Assembly: GCA_030432235.1 (NCBI GenBank)
Contig: JAUIHT010000001.1
Span: 682,001-746,000, forward strand
DNA: 64,000 nucleotides
From: Verrucomicrobiia bacterium
Lineage (GTDB): Bacteria > Verrucomicrobiota > Verrucomicrobiia > Opitutales > Cerasicoccaceae
Direction of reading: 5' to 3'
The notes beneath the pieces are model-generated. The model made no database searches. It was not told the origin of the DNA and saw nothing but the letters and a program-made list of their open reading frames with translations. Shown piece after piece: positions 42,957 to 52,498 of this stretch; position 1 is the stretch's first letter, and each line of letters begins with the position of its first letter. The position numbers and the translations under genes are program-made.

Positions 42957-45223
42957 GTTTACCCAGGAAAAATGTGATCGCGTTGTTGGCGCTGCTGGGG
43001 GTGCCGCTGGTCGGGCTGTTTTTCTTCAAGCTTCCCGAGCGCATTTCCACCGACCTGCTCGACCTCGCGCCGGCGGCCTCGCTGGATAACGCAGAAGCGC
43101 AGGCTATGCGTGCCGCCAATCAGGTGATCGCGCGGCAAGTCTTCGTGGGCATGGAGGGCTTCGCCGATGCGGAGGAACGCACGCAGGCCGCATCGTGGCT
43201 GGACGATTTCACCGCAGGCAACGCGGTCTTTTCGCACGTCTACGTACCGGGGCGGGCACAGCTCCCCGGCGACCTCCTGGCGGTCCTGCAGCGGGAGAAG
43301 CTCGCACTGCTCCTCCCGGGCTGGTTGGAACGCCGCCGCGCGGAGTTCGCCAAGGATGCGCCGGACGAGCCTTTTGTCGAGTGGCTTGCGCAATCGCAGG
43401 CTCGTGTACTCGACCGTTTTTTGGAAAGCCCCTACGCAGCACAGTACGCCGATGGAGTCACGCAGGACCCGCTGCTCCTGCTGCCTGACGCCGCCCAGGT
43501 GATGAAGGAAAGCGGGACCGCGCTGCAGGCTGAGGCCACGGACGACTCAACGCTGCTGGCCTGGCTCGGGCTGACCCTCAATCCGCTCGATACGGACGAC
43601 CAGGCACGCATCACCGAGGCGGTGGCTACACTCGAGACCCAGTTGGCCGAGGCCTTTCCCAACTGTGCGGTGACGACCGCGGGGGTCTACGCGGTCGCGC
43701 AGGAATCATCTTCCGCCGCAGCCGGGGAAGTCATGCGGCTCAACATCATGACGGCTCTGGCCGTGCTGGTCTTGCTGGGATTGTTCCTGCGGCGCTGGCG
43801 GAGCCTGCTCATCCTGCTGCTGCCGGTGAGCGCCGCTTTGCTCTGGGCTCTGTTCGCGGGCCTGTTGTTTTTCGAGCGCATCCATGTCTTCGCCCTCGGG
43901 ATGAGCTCCGTGCTGCTCGGGCTGGCAGTGGACTACGGCATCCACGCGGAGATGCATCGATTGACCGAGTCCGGCGCGGGCACGCTGTGGGCCAAGGTAC
44001 GCAAGCCGCTGCTGGCTGGTTGCCTCTCGACCTGCCTGGGCTTCCTCGTTCTGTTGGAAGCGCCCATCCTGGCGCTGCGGCAGGTCGGGGTATTGGTGCC
44101 TGCCGGTTTGCTCGGTGCGCTGGTCATGGTTTACCTGCTCTATCGTGCGCTTGGGCCGGTGGCGCAAAAGCCACCGCGCGCGCTCTCTCTGCGGTTGCCG
44201 GACATTCCCCGATGGGTGACGTTTGGCTTCTTTGGCGTGACCGGCTTGCTGGCGCTCTTTGTGGTCGTGACCCATTTCGCCCGACAGGATGGCATCAACG
44301 ACTATCAGTTGGCCGGCGGGCCGGCCAAGCAGCGCTTTACGGCCATGTTGGAAAAGCTACAGATCAAGGACGTCGGACCGCGTTGGGTACTCTTTGCGGA
44401 AGATCCGGCGGAACTTTTGGAGGCATTGCAAAAACTGCCCACGGGCACATTTCCCTTTGCAGATGTCATCCAGCCGGGACGTGAGCCTGGTCTCACTCCC
44501 GGGGAGCGCCAAGCCTTTGCGCAGGCTTTTGCCCGGGCGCTCGAGGAGGAAGGCTTCGACGCAGCATCCTTCGCGGGTTTTCTTGATGAGCTGGATGAGA
44601 CGCCCGCGCCGGATGCGTTTCCTCAGGCCCTGCAGGCGCTGTCGCAGGCACTGCCGGGGCCGCTCGGCCTGACCCTGGGTTATGAGGACGGCCTCTTCTT
44701 CGCGGTTGTCAGTGCGCCGGAGTCCGTCGTAAACGAGGCCGGAGTGCCGGTCGTGCGACTGGCTGAGCAGGCCCGGCTGGACTCCCTGCTGGCGCGTGCC
44801 AGCGACACGCTTATGCGGCAGTGCCTATGGGGCTGGCTGGTCATCGTGGTCATTCTGCTGGTGGTCTTTGGACTGCGTGACGGATTGGTCGCGGGCTTGT
44901 TGCCAGCTTGGGCCGGACTCTGTGGTGTGGCCTGGCAACTGGCCTTGCTGGGCAGCCTCAGTCTGATGGGCTGGATCGGACTCATCCTCGCGTATTGTCT
45001 GGCGTTGGATTACAGCGCTTTTGCCAGTGTGGAGAAGGAGCGGCCTCTGGCCTCCGTGCGGCTGTCGGCACTGACCACGGTGGCGGCCTTCGGAATCCTG
45101 GGCAGCAGTGCTATTCCGGCTTTGCAAACCCTTGGGCTGGCGGTTGCCTCCGCAATAGTGACCGCGGTCGTCGGCGTGGAGCTTTTCCAGGCACGGCGTG
45201 AGACGGCTTGCCCCCGAGCGTAA
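42953..45223 (+). CDS. MMPL/RND family exporter
   Basis: This 756-residue membrane protein has the RND-like duplicated plan: an N-terminal helix (VIALLALLGVPLVGLFFFKL), a large periplasmic domain, a five-helix block around residues 262-405 (LLILLLPVSAALLWALFAG, SSVLLGLAVDYGIHAEMH), then a second periplasmic domain and helix block (about 625-740; GLILAYCLALDYSAFASVEKE, which corresponds to the conserved aspartate-tyrosine motif). MMPL proteins export lipids or polyketides by proton-motive force. The family is a hallmark of aryl polyene clusters. It is coupled to the LolA-like gene by ATGA, supporting a shared transport function. Confidence 0.88.
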   Translation: MSLPRKNVIALLALLGVPLVGLFFFKLPERISTDLLDLAPAASLDNAEAQAMRAANQVIARQVFVGMEGFADAEERTQAASWLDDFTAGNAVFSHVYVPGRAQLPGDLLAVLQREKLALLLPGWLERRRAEFAKDAPDEPFVEWLAQSQARVLDRFLESPYAAQYADGVTQDPLLLLPDAAQVMKESGTALQAEATDDSTLLAWLGLTLNPLDTDDQARITEAVATLETQLAEAFPNCAVTTAGVYAVAQESSSAAAGEVMRLNIMTALAVLVLLGLFLRRWRSLLILLLPVSAALLWALFAGLLFFERIHVFALGMSSVLLGLAVDYGIHAEMHRLTESGAGTLWAKVRKPLLAGCLSTCLGFLVLLEAPILALRQVGVLVPAGLLGALVMVYLLYRALGPVAQKPPRALSLRLPDIPRWVTFGFFGVTGLLALFVVVTHFARQDGINDYQLAGGPAKQRFTAMLEKLQIKDVGPRWVLFAEDPAELLEALQKLPTGTFPFADVIQPGREPGLTPGERQAFAQAFARALEEEGFDAASFAGFLDELDETPAPDAFPQALQALSQALPGPLGLTLGYEDGLFFAVVSAPESVVNEAGVPVVRLAEQARLDSLLARASDTLMRQCLWGWLVIVVILLVVFGLRDGLVAGLLPAWAGLCGVAWQLALLGSLSLMGWIGLILAYCLALDYSAFASVEKERPLASVRLSALTTVAAFGILGSSAIPALQTLGLAVASAIVTAVVGVELFQARRETACPRA

Positions 45224-45241
45224 ATAGCCAAGACTGCGGGG

Positions 45242-45649
45242 ATGGCTTTTCCGCCGCCCAGTGAGATTTTGCCACATGCTCCCCCCATGGTGCTGCTCGA
45301 TGCCGTGCTCGAAGCAACGCCTGAGCGGGCGCGGGCAAGGCTTTGCCTCTCGCCGGAGGCACCACAGGTCGAGGACGATGGCGCGGCGGTGTCGTGGGCC
45401 CTGGAAATCCTCGCACAGACTGCCGCGTTCATCATCGTAGGGGAGGGGAGCAGTACGTTCCGTCAGGGGCGGCTCATCCATGTGAAGCGTTTCCATGCGC
45501 ATGTGGCCTCGTTGCCCGCGTCGGTTGTGCTCGAATCCCAAGTGACCTTGGACGCGGGCAGTGATTCCGGCGTTTTCCTTTTTCACGGTCAACTTAGCCT
45601 GGAGGACAAGGTGCTGGCCTCGGCCGAACTCACGCTCTTTGCCTCATGA
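45242..45649 (+). CDS. ApeP-like hotdog 3-hydroxyacyl-ACP dehydratase
   Basis: A 135-residue hotdog protein beginning ILPHAPPMVLLDAVLEA (His12), close to the LPHRPPMLLLD start of ApeP/FabZ-like dehydratases from aryl polyene clusters. It has a long central helix WALEILAQTAAFIIVGEG and a final strand pair including VFLFHGQLSLEDKV. In characterised systems ApeI and ApeP act together as the dehydratase that forms the polyene double bonds. It lies 18 bases after the exporter gene and overlaps the AMP-ligase start by ATGA. Confidence 0.82.
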   Translation: MAFPPPSEILPHAPPMVLLDAVLEATPERARARLCLSPEAPQVEDDGAAVSWALEILAQTAAFIIVGEGSSTFRQGRLIHVKRFHAHVASLPASVVLESQVTLDAGSDSGVFLFHGQLSLEDKVLASAELTLFAS

Positions 45650-46983
45650 GCCGAAGAGGAGAAGCGGCGCAGGCGGTATCACCGTTGCTTGAGGCTTGGC
45701 GGGCAACATGTCGTCGCAAGCCCGCTGCTCTCGCGGTGACAGTGCCGGCGGAAAACCGTGATGTGACTTTTGCCCAACTCGATGGAGAGGCCACTCGTTT
45801 ACGCACGGCATTGGCCTCGTTTCGCTTGGAGCGCCGGGCGGTGGTCCTGCATTTGCCGAACAGCCCGGAGTGGTTGGTGACTTTTCTGGCTTTACGGAGT
45901 TTGGGCGCACTGGTCATCGCCGTAGACGATGCGATTACGCCGGAGCGGGTGCACGAAGTCGCGCGGCATTTTAAGGCTGCGGGTATTTACGGTCCCGAGG
46001 GCTTTGTGCCGCAAGCGTCTCCGGCGCGTCGCTGGAAGTCAGGCTGCGCTCTGGTGAAGCTGACCTCCGGCACGAGTGGTACGCCTAAGGGTATTGTTTT
46101 TACCGATGCGGAAATGCTGGCCGACGCGGGTAATATTCTCGCGACGATGGGCATCGGTGAAACCGACCGGAATTTCTGCCTGCATCCGCTGGGGCATTCC
46201 TATGCCTTGGGAAGTATCGTTTATCCTTTGCTGGGATTCGGCGTGCCTGTGGCTATCGGTAGTGCTCCCCTGCCGGGCGTTCTCGCTGACGAGCTGCATG
46301 CCGCCCAGGCGACGGTACTGCCAACGGTTCCGGCGGTGCTGGAGATTCTTGGCAAGTCGACCGTCGAGAGCTTGGCGCCGCTGCGCCTAGTTATCTCCGC
46401 TGCCGCACCGTTAAGGCCGGAGCTGGCCCGGGCATTTTTAGAAAAGTTCTGCTTGCATGTGCACAACTTCTACGGGTCGTCGGAGACCGGCGGCATTGCC
46501 TATGACGTTACCGGGGAGGCAGGCCTGAGCAGCGATGCCTTGGGCGCGCCTCTGCGTAACGTGTCACTCTCACTGAGCCCTGGTGGGCGTCTGTGCGTCC
46601 GTAGCCTGGCGGTCAGCCACTATGGACGCCGGATGTCCGTTCACGCACCCGTCACCTGCCAGTTGGCCGATCGTGCCCAGCTCGAGGGAGGCCTGCTGAC
46701 ACTCTTGGGCCGGACTGATCGAACGGTCAAACTGGCTGGTCGCCGCGTGAACCTCGATACGCTGGAGCAGTCTCTAGCGGCCGGAAATCCCGGCGCGCGT
46801 TTGGCTGCCTTCCTGCGTGGAGACAACCTGTGCGTGGCGGTGGAACGTGATACGGTCGACATCGCGTTGTTTCAATCAACTGTTCGCGAACTTGCTCCCG
46901 GCAGGAGCCGCATTATCGCCCTTAAAAAGTTACCGAGGACTGGCCGTGGAAAGATCGACCAAGCGGCATTAAACAACCTCTAA
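45646..46983 (+). CDS. Aryl-acid AMP-ligase (acyl-CoA synthetase family, ACP loading)
   Basis: This 445-residue ANL-superfamily adenylating enzyme has the P-loop TSGTSGTPKG (140-149), YGSSETGG (276-283) and the C-terminal catalytic lysine Lys436 in GRGKID. It is shorter than most acyl-CoA synthetases, as are the AMP-ligases of aryl polyene clusters. Its likely task is to adenylate the hydroxybenzoate made by the chorismatase and load it on the carrier protein, like ApeH or the XanA2 3-hydroxybenzoate ligase. The ATG at 45646 overlaps the previous stop. It is the last gene of the operon. Confidence 0.87.
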   Translation: MSRRGEAAQAVSPLLEAWRATCRRKPAALAVTVPAENRDVTFAQLDGEATRLRTALASFRLERRAVVLHLPNSPEWLVTFLALRSLGALVIAVDDAITPERVHEVARHFKAAGIYGPEGFVPQASPARRWKSGCALVKLTSGTSGTPKGIVFTDAEMLADAGNILATMGIGETDRNFCLHPLGHSYALGSIVYPLLGFGVPVAIGSAPLPGVLADELHAAQATVLPTVPAVLEILGKSTVESLAPLRLVISAAAPLRPELARAFLEKFCLHVHNFYGSSETGGIAYDVTGEAGLSSDALGAPLRNVSLSLSPGGRLCVRSLAVSHYGRRMSVHAPVTCQLADRAQLEGGLLTLLGRTDRTVKLAGRRVNLDTLEQSLAAGNPGARLAAFLRGDNLCVAVERDTVDIALFQSTVRELAPGRSRIIALKKLPRTGRGKIDQAALNNL

Positions 46984-47477
46984 CGTCACTCCGCTCACCT
47001 CATTTCACTGCATATTACCATTCTCCGTCTTGACTATCGTTTTACTCTCTGAGCCATGGTTGCTTTACTTTTTTGGCTGATCCCGTTTTGGACTAGGGAG
47101 ATCATCACACTACTGCGGCTTAGTTTTCGAGGCTCTAGTCACAATAGAGCCGGAGTATGTCTGAAAGTAGCCTGTGGGAAGCAGGAGGCCTTTATCCGTA
47201 ACCGTGCGATAGAATTTATGTTTTAATGATCAAACAGATGTCTTCGTTGAATGGTAAGCGAGTAATGCGCTAGGTTTTTGGAGTAATTAGACTCAAGCAT
47301 AGCGTTCTTCTGTACTCCTTGGCGTTCTCGATGCGCTTTCGCCAACTTTTCCTCATGAATAGTAGAAGGCCATGCCTCAATATTCAGCGCTTTCTCTGCA
47401 TGTCGTGCTAGTTGTGCCCGCCAAGTAGAAAAGGGCTGTAGCTACGGTCTTCGACCATTTCATTTACACCTTATCCG
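46984..47477. other. 494-bp gene-free region between the polyene operon and the second glycan locus
   Basis: No open frame with protein-like content was found. No clear intrinsic terminator follows the AMP-ligase. A 20-base stretch at 47243-47262 matches 22318-22337 at 18 of 20 positions. The promoter for the downstream GH39-like gene should be here but could not be assigned. Base composition drops sharply from the GC-rich operon. Confidence 0.5.
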
Positions 47478-50183
47478 ATGACAAAAAGTATTCCATATAT
47501 CCTATTCTACGGAATCCTGATCGTTGCTTTAAACGCACAGGATATACAATTTTCCGTACATGCTGATGCGCCCAAAGGGATTGCGCCAGAGGATGGAAGA
47601 CTGACTCTCTTTGCCAAGGTATCCTCTTGGCAGCCGTCGGAACAAAGCTATGTCTTTTCTGCTGCCGTACGGGATTGGTCGGGACGTGAGCACGTTGTTG
47701 CGACTGATCCTTTCCAATTACGGCTTGGGCGTACGGTTAAGGATTTGCCCCTCACTCTGGATGAATATGGGCCGTTTTTCATCGAAGCCGTCTTGAAGGA
47801 TGCGGCGTCCGGAGAGGTTGTTGAATCCACCGAGCTCCGCGTTATTCGGCTCATACCGGCGCCCGAGTTGACGCCGGAGCAGCGTTTGCAGTCTCCTATT
47901 GGCCTGAATGTCCACCACGGCGTTGATTGGAACCTGATGGCCAGGATGGGGGTTCATTGGGTCCGGGACTATTCCTGGGGCTGGCTGGGGACTGCTGAAA
48001 AGGCCCCACTTGCGGTCAACGGAACCGACTTTCGCGCCAAACTGACCCGCGCCACGCAGGCCGGCGTTTACGTCTTGCCGTGCATGCGTGATACTTTGCG
48101 GGACGAGGAGAAGGGTTTCATGGACCCCGATGTGGTAAAAGCCGCCTACAGGTCATTGGGCGATGCCTTCCCGGAGATACCGTATTGGGAGCTTGAGAAT
48201 GAGTACGAACACCAGTTGCAGAAAAACAATTTGGATAGTCTGGAGATCTGGGGACCATTTATCGAGGCCGCTCATGCCGGGCTTTCTCAAAGCAAGAGCG
48301 ACGGGAAAATCGTTCTGAACGGAACCGCGGGCATCCTCAATGATGACACCGTCGAGCTACTGGACTCGGACTACGCGGCCGACTTTTCCGTGGTTAACTA
48401 CCACTATTACACCGGTCAGTCCCCGCCGGAATTAGCTGTTTCCAATATGAATGTTGGTGTCGACCCGGAGTTGAACCGGTACGCCTTTGTCGACCACTTG
48501 CGCGAGATTAACCGATTGGCCAAAGCCCACGGCAAGAAAGCTTGGTTTACCGAGTTGGGATGGGATGTAACCTATGGGCCGGCTGTCGGCATCCGCAATC
48601 AGGCTCGTTACCTGCCGCGCATGTATGTGCTTTCCCTCTGGGCTGGTACGGACAAGCTTTTTTGGTTCTTCGACCGTGATTCCGGAAAGAAGCGCATCTT
48701 TGGTTCCAGCGGTTTGTTCGACATCGACGGCAACATGCGCCCAAGCGGGGCGGCGATGGCGGCCCTCTCCGCGCATGTCAGTACAGCCAAAGTAGTGGGA
48801 CGCGTCGACTTGAGCAGCCCGGATATCTGGTGTGTGCTGATGGAAAAACCAGGCGGCGGATACGTTGTGCCCGTGTGGTCGGTCGAGGGCGATCATGCGT
48901 TGCCATCGGAGTTTGGCCAGGCGCGGGGCTTCGACATCTATGGCAACGAAACGAAGGGGCTAGCCATCAGCGGGGATATCCAGTATTTTCATTTTGCCGA
49001 GGTGCCCACTGCGTGGAAGGAGCAGGCTCCGGTTTCATTAATCACTCCGGTGCGGCAACCCGCTTTTGCCGGTCATGCACTGAATATCGAAGTAGAGTTT
49101 CCTTCTGCTCAGGCTCCCAAACTGATTTGGAAGACCCTGCCCGAGGACTTCATCGCCGGAGAGTGGCAGTCTGGTTCGGGGAAGGCGTTTAGCGAAATAA
49201 AACTCCCGGTAGGAACGGCGGAGGGAGAGTATACCTTGACCCTGCAGGCTATCGGTAAGTCCGGTTGGACGAAGACCTGGAGCATCACGGTAATCGTATT
49301 GCCGCCTCTCACACGCGGACCGGTTCCTTATAAGACTGGTGAGTGGGTCGATATGGGCTTTACGGCCAACGAGGGCACCGAGGGGGCTTGGCGTTTTTCA
49401 CTGGATAAGGCGGAAGGCGAGGTAAAGCCAGCAAGCCTGGACTTGAGTTCGGATGAAGAGCGCATGCTTAGTGTCTATGTGAAGGCTGCTTCCGATGGGC
49501 AGTCTGCTCCCATCGAGATCAAGGCGATACGGGATGACGGCCTTGCTCAATTTTTTTCTATTCCTCCAGCCATCCTTCAAGTGCCTCGTCGCACGGGCAC
49601 CGATGCCGATTTGGGGTCCGGTTCTGGTTCTATCCCCCCGGAGATATTTACGTACGACGACTCTGATTTTTCTGTAACTGGCAAGGTGCTCTGGTCGGAG
49701 CAGGGCCTGTACTGGCTGTTAGCTATGACTGGCACTCCCGGAGACAAGCCGGCCGTTCCGGAGAACTTCTGGGAGTCTGAGAGCATTGAGATTATGCTCA
49801 ACTCGCGTGCGGGTGAAAACTGGGGCTGGGAAGACGGGACTCATCAGTTTTTCTTTGTCCCGGTAGAAGGAACTGACGGCTGGAAGCTCCAAGGCGGCGA
49901 ATGGAAACGCAATGATGCCATTCAGAAATCCATTTTTGACGATAACCGTTTGCAGGCACGTTTGGTTGATATGGACGACGAGGGTTATTCGGTGGCGATT
50001 TTCATTCCCGCGCAGGTCATCGGCCTTGAACGTTTGAAAGCAGGCGACAAGATCGGTGCGGCTATCGCCAGGCGTCACTTCAAAGGATCACTCAGGGTCA
50101 TGTCCGACGCCTCCTGGCCGGTTTCTAAAAGCGAGTTGCTCTCCGGTGCGCACTATTGGGGGGAACTTTCTCTAATTGATTGA
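47478..50183 (+). CDS. Secreted GH39-like glycoside hydrolase with C-terminal CBM9-like domain
   Basis: This 901-residue protein has a signal peptide (IPYILFYGILIVALNAQD). After an N-terminal beta-sandwich, residues 140-430 form a TIM barrel with clan-A catalytic pattern: the acid/base in YWELENEYE (Asn241-Glu242) and the nucleophile in WFTELGWD (Glu359). This is closest to the GH39/cellulase-like group; the specific family is uncertain. The C-terminal 180 residues (from about 720; FTYDDSDFSVTGKVLWSEQ, then ESESIEIMLNSRAGEN) resemble CBM9/DUF1083 carbohydrate-binding modules. A similar module ends the esterase at 53221-54879. It opens a plus-strand run of coupled genes; its TGA overlaps the likely TTG start of the next gene. 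Confidence 0.8.
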   Translation: MTKSIPYILFYGILIVALNAQDIQFSVHADAPKGIAPEDGRLTLFAKVSSWQPSEQSYVFSAAVRDWSGREHVVATDPFQLRLGRTVKDLPLTLDEYGPFFIEAVLKDAASGEVVESTELRVIRLIPAPELTPEQRLQSPIGLNVHHGVDWNLMARMGVHWVRDYSWGWLGTAEKAPLAVNGTDFRAKLTRATQAGVYVLPCMRDTLRDEEKGFMDPDVVKAAYRSLGDAFPEIPYWELENEYEHQLQKNNLDSLEIWGPFIEAAHAGLSQSKSDGKIVLNGTAGILNDDTVELLDSDYAADFSVVNYHYYTGQSPPELAVSNMNVGVDPELNRYAFVDHLREINRLAKAHGKKAWFTELGWDVTYGPAVGIRNQARYLPRMYVLSLWAGTDKLFWFFDRDSGKKRIFGSSGLFDIDGNMRPSGAAMAALSAHVSTAKVVGRVDLSSPDIWCVLMEKPGGGYVVPVWSVEGDHALPSEFGQARGFDIYGNETKGLAISGDIQYFHFAEVPTAWKEQAPVSLITPVRQPAFAGHALNIEVEFPSAQAPKLIWKTLPEDFIAGEWQSGSGKAFSEIKLPVGTAEGEYTLTLQAIGKSGWTKTWSITVIVLPPLTRGPVPYKTGEWVDMGFTANEGTEGAWRFSLDKAEGEVKPASLDLSSDEERMLSVYVKAASDGQSAPIEIKAIRDDGLAQFFSIPPAILQVPRRTGTDADLGSGSGSIPPEIFTYDDSDFSVTGKVLWSEQGLYWLLAMTGTPGDKPAVPENFWESESIEIMLNSRAGENWGWEDGTHQFFFVPVEGTDGWKLQGGEWKRNDAIQKSIFDDNRLQARLVDMDDEGYSVAIFIPAQVIGLERLKAGDKIGAAIARRHFKGSLRVMSDASWPVSKSELLSGAHYWGELSLID

Positions 50184-52369
50184 TACGCCATCTCTTGCCT
50201 GCCGTGAATACCTCGAATACCGCGAACTCCATCGAAATTTCCGATGATTACTTCTCTTTTCACTGGTGTGTATCCGGTGACGAAGCATCCTTGGAGGGCA
50301 ATGGCCAAAACATCTGGAAGGGGCCTTTGCTTCCATCGCTTTGGTATCGGACACGGAAAGGAGACAATGCCTACGTCAAAGCAGAATTGAGCGAGGACAT
50401 TGCCTGGGAAAACGGGGAGAGGGGAAGAATCCCTCTGTGCTTCGGTGATGTGGCAACTGGTTTGATCGAGTTTCACTTAGAGGCTGACGGCCTCGTTTGG
50501 GATCGATGGGTGTTGGAATGGGTAGGGGAGCCCCTGCCTATCATTGCCAGCTACATTGGCGCCATGGAATTGACCCCGGAGGTCAGCCGTATCGTGCCTA
50601 CATTGGAGAAGCCATTTTGGCCCGGCTGGCACGCTTTTAGCCTTTGCATACCGAGTGGGCGTGTCGGGCCTTTACAGAGTTTTCTTCGTCGTTGGGATAA
50701 TGGTCGCGGTCGTATTGCGCTGGGTAATTTTGCGCCTGCCATGGGCACACCATACGGGGCGGCCTTTCCGCGTCCGATTTTGGCTGCCGGCTTCGGGGAA
50801 GACGCTGGCTGGCTGGTGATGGGCTGCCCGGGAGTTCCAGATGGCGCCATGAGCTTGCTGAATCAGTGTGGCTGCAGTTGTTTTGAGTTTTTGTACCACG
50901 AGGATATTTGGGGGGGCTTGCCCGGTAAGTCACGTCTTTGGGAAATGCCCCTTAAATTGGTCTGGGCCCGTCAGGCCATTGATGCATACGGGCGCTTTTA
51001 TTACGAGGAGCAAGCCGCCACATCCGATGCGCCCAAGCAGTACTCAATGTGGAACACATGGGGCGACTTTCGCGAGGGCATTTTTAATCTTCCTGAAATG
51101 GCCCACTACACACGGCGTGCTGGTTGCGATTTGCTGGTATATGACGACCTTTGGGAAACCATGAACTCCAGCGCCGAGCCGGACTATGAGCGCTTTCCGG
51201 ATTTCGATAAGAACATCGATGATGCCTTGAAATCCGGCCTGAAAATAGGCTTCTGGCAATCCGTTGGGTGGGTCGACCATCCTGATAAAGTCGGTTTAAC
51301 CAAGGATGATCTGCTGTGCGGTGTCCATGGTGAGCCACGCCTGTGCAGTTGGTCTTTTGACCCGCTGGATGATGGTCTCAAGCACTATGCGTTGGACCCA
51401 AGCTCGGCGCGCAGCCGTGAGTTCATTACTGGCCGTATTCGTCGCCTGCTTGAGGCCTTACCGGTGACCTTGCTTAAGATCGATTTTTATTATGGCTTGC
51501 CCGGTCCTGAAGTGGCCGTTCCACGCGACCCAATGTATCGGGGGGAGAGGCTCGGCTTCGCTTTGATCAAGCTCATCGCCGAAGTGGCCCACGAGGTCAG
51601 GCCGGAGTTGGCGATTCTCGGTTACACCTTGCATCCGGCCTTAAGTCATCACATCGATATGGTAGCGCTTGACGACCTCGGTGATGCCGCCGGACGCGAG
51701 GCAGATGGGCATGGACAATGGAGTTTTTGGTCTGTCCTGGCAGGGCGGGGCGGGCAGGCGGTGAATGCATCCAGTGGCTATGATTGGGCCGCGGAAACCG
51801 ACGTACTGCTTAACACCGCAGTGATTGGCGCTCCCGGCGGTATTCTGCCACTCAACCTGGAGGATGGGCCCGAAGTCACTGCCCGGCGTTTTCGATTGCG
51901 ACGCGCACTGGGGAAGTTTTTTCGTCGTACTAAAGGCTGGAAACCGCTCTGGTTGAACAGTTCTTTGGGAAGCGTTAAGAGTGAACCTGTTTTGCGTTGT
52001 TGGGGCCGCCTGGAAATGCGTGGCGAAGGAGAATATCTGGCCGCGTTGGCGTTACGTGATGGTGCCTTCGAGGGTGTCTCACTGTCTGAGTGGCCAGATT
52101 TGAAATGGGGAGGCAACTGGGCGCTCATCTCCCAGCAAAATGAGTCCATCTTTAACACGGAGGAATTGGCGTGTATTCCACTCGAGGGAACGATTCTTTC
52201 GTTTAACCGGGCCCACCCTCCCAAGGCGGTTACTATGTTGATCGAGACGGAAAAGGGAGATGTTGAGCTGCCATGCGACTTCTGGAAATGGCACGATGGC
52301 GTATTCACTCTGAATATAGAGAATAAAGCGGAAAAAGACGATTTAGTGGCGTGTGTCGTGCGCCAATAG
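50180..52369 (+). CDS. GH36-like alpha-galactosidase family enzyme
   Basis: This protein of up to 729 residues has a beta-supersandwich N-terminal part and a TIM barrel with the clan-D nucleophile motif LLKIDFYYG (Asp435), preceded by YDDLWETMN and KIGFWQSVGWVDHP and followed by LDDLGDAAGREADGHGQWSFW with a possible acid/base aspartate. A C-terminal beta-domain ends the protein. It fits the GH36-related group acting on alpha-galactosides. No signal peptide is visible, so it may be cytoplasmic. The start is unclear: a TTG at 50180 overlaps the previous stop, and a GTG at 50204 is another option; neither has a clear ribosome site. Confidence 0.78.
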   Translation: MIRHLLPAVNTSNTANSIEISDDYFSFHWCVSGDEASLEGNGQNIWKGPLLPSLWYRTRKGDNAYVKAELSEDIAWENGERGRIPLCFGDVATGLIEFHLEADGLVWDRWVLEWVGEPLPIIASYIGAMELTPEVSRIVPTLEKPFWPGWHAFSLCIPSGRVGPLQSFLRRWDNGRGRIALGNFAPAMGTPYGAAFPRPILAAGFGEDAGWLVMGCPGVPDGAMSLLNQCGCSCFEFLYHEDIWGGLPGKSRLWEMPLKLVWARQAIDAYGRFYYEEQAATSDAPKQYSMWNTWGDFREGIFNLPEMAHYTRRAGCDLLVYDDLWETMNSSAEPDYERFPDFDKNIDDALKSGLKIGFWQSVGWVDHPDKVGLTKDDLLCGVHGEPRLCSWSFDPLDDGLKHYALDPSSARSREFITGRIRRLLEALPVTLLKIDFYYGLPGPEVAVPRDPMYRGERLGFALIKLIAEVAHEVRPELAILGYTLHPALSHHIDMVALDDLGDAAGREADGHGQWSFWSVLAGRGGQAVNASSGYDWAAETDVLLNTAVIGAPGGILPLNLEDGPEVTARRFRLRRALGKFFRRTKGWKPLWLNSSLGSVKSEPVLRCWGRLEMRGEGEYLAALALRDGAFEGVSLSEWPDLKWGGNWALISQQNESIFNTEELACIPLEGTILSFNRAHPPKAVTMLIETEKGDVELPCDFWKWHDGVFTLNIENKAEKDDLVACVVRQ

Positions 52370-52498
52370 CGCAGAGAATCCAAGTCTATTTGATAGCTTA
52401 AACAGCGCTTTTTCTGGAACTTTTACATGCGGACTTATATAAAACTATATTTGTAAGTGGCCATAAAGCTGTCGCAGCCTGACCACTGGAGATCTGAT

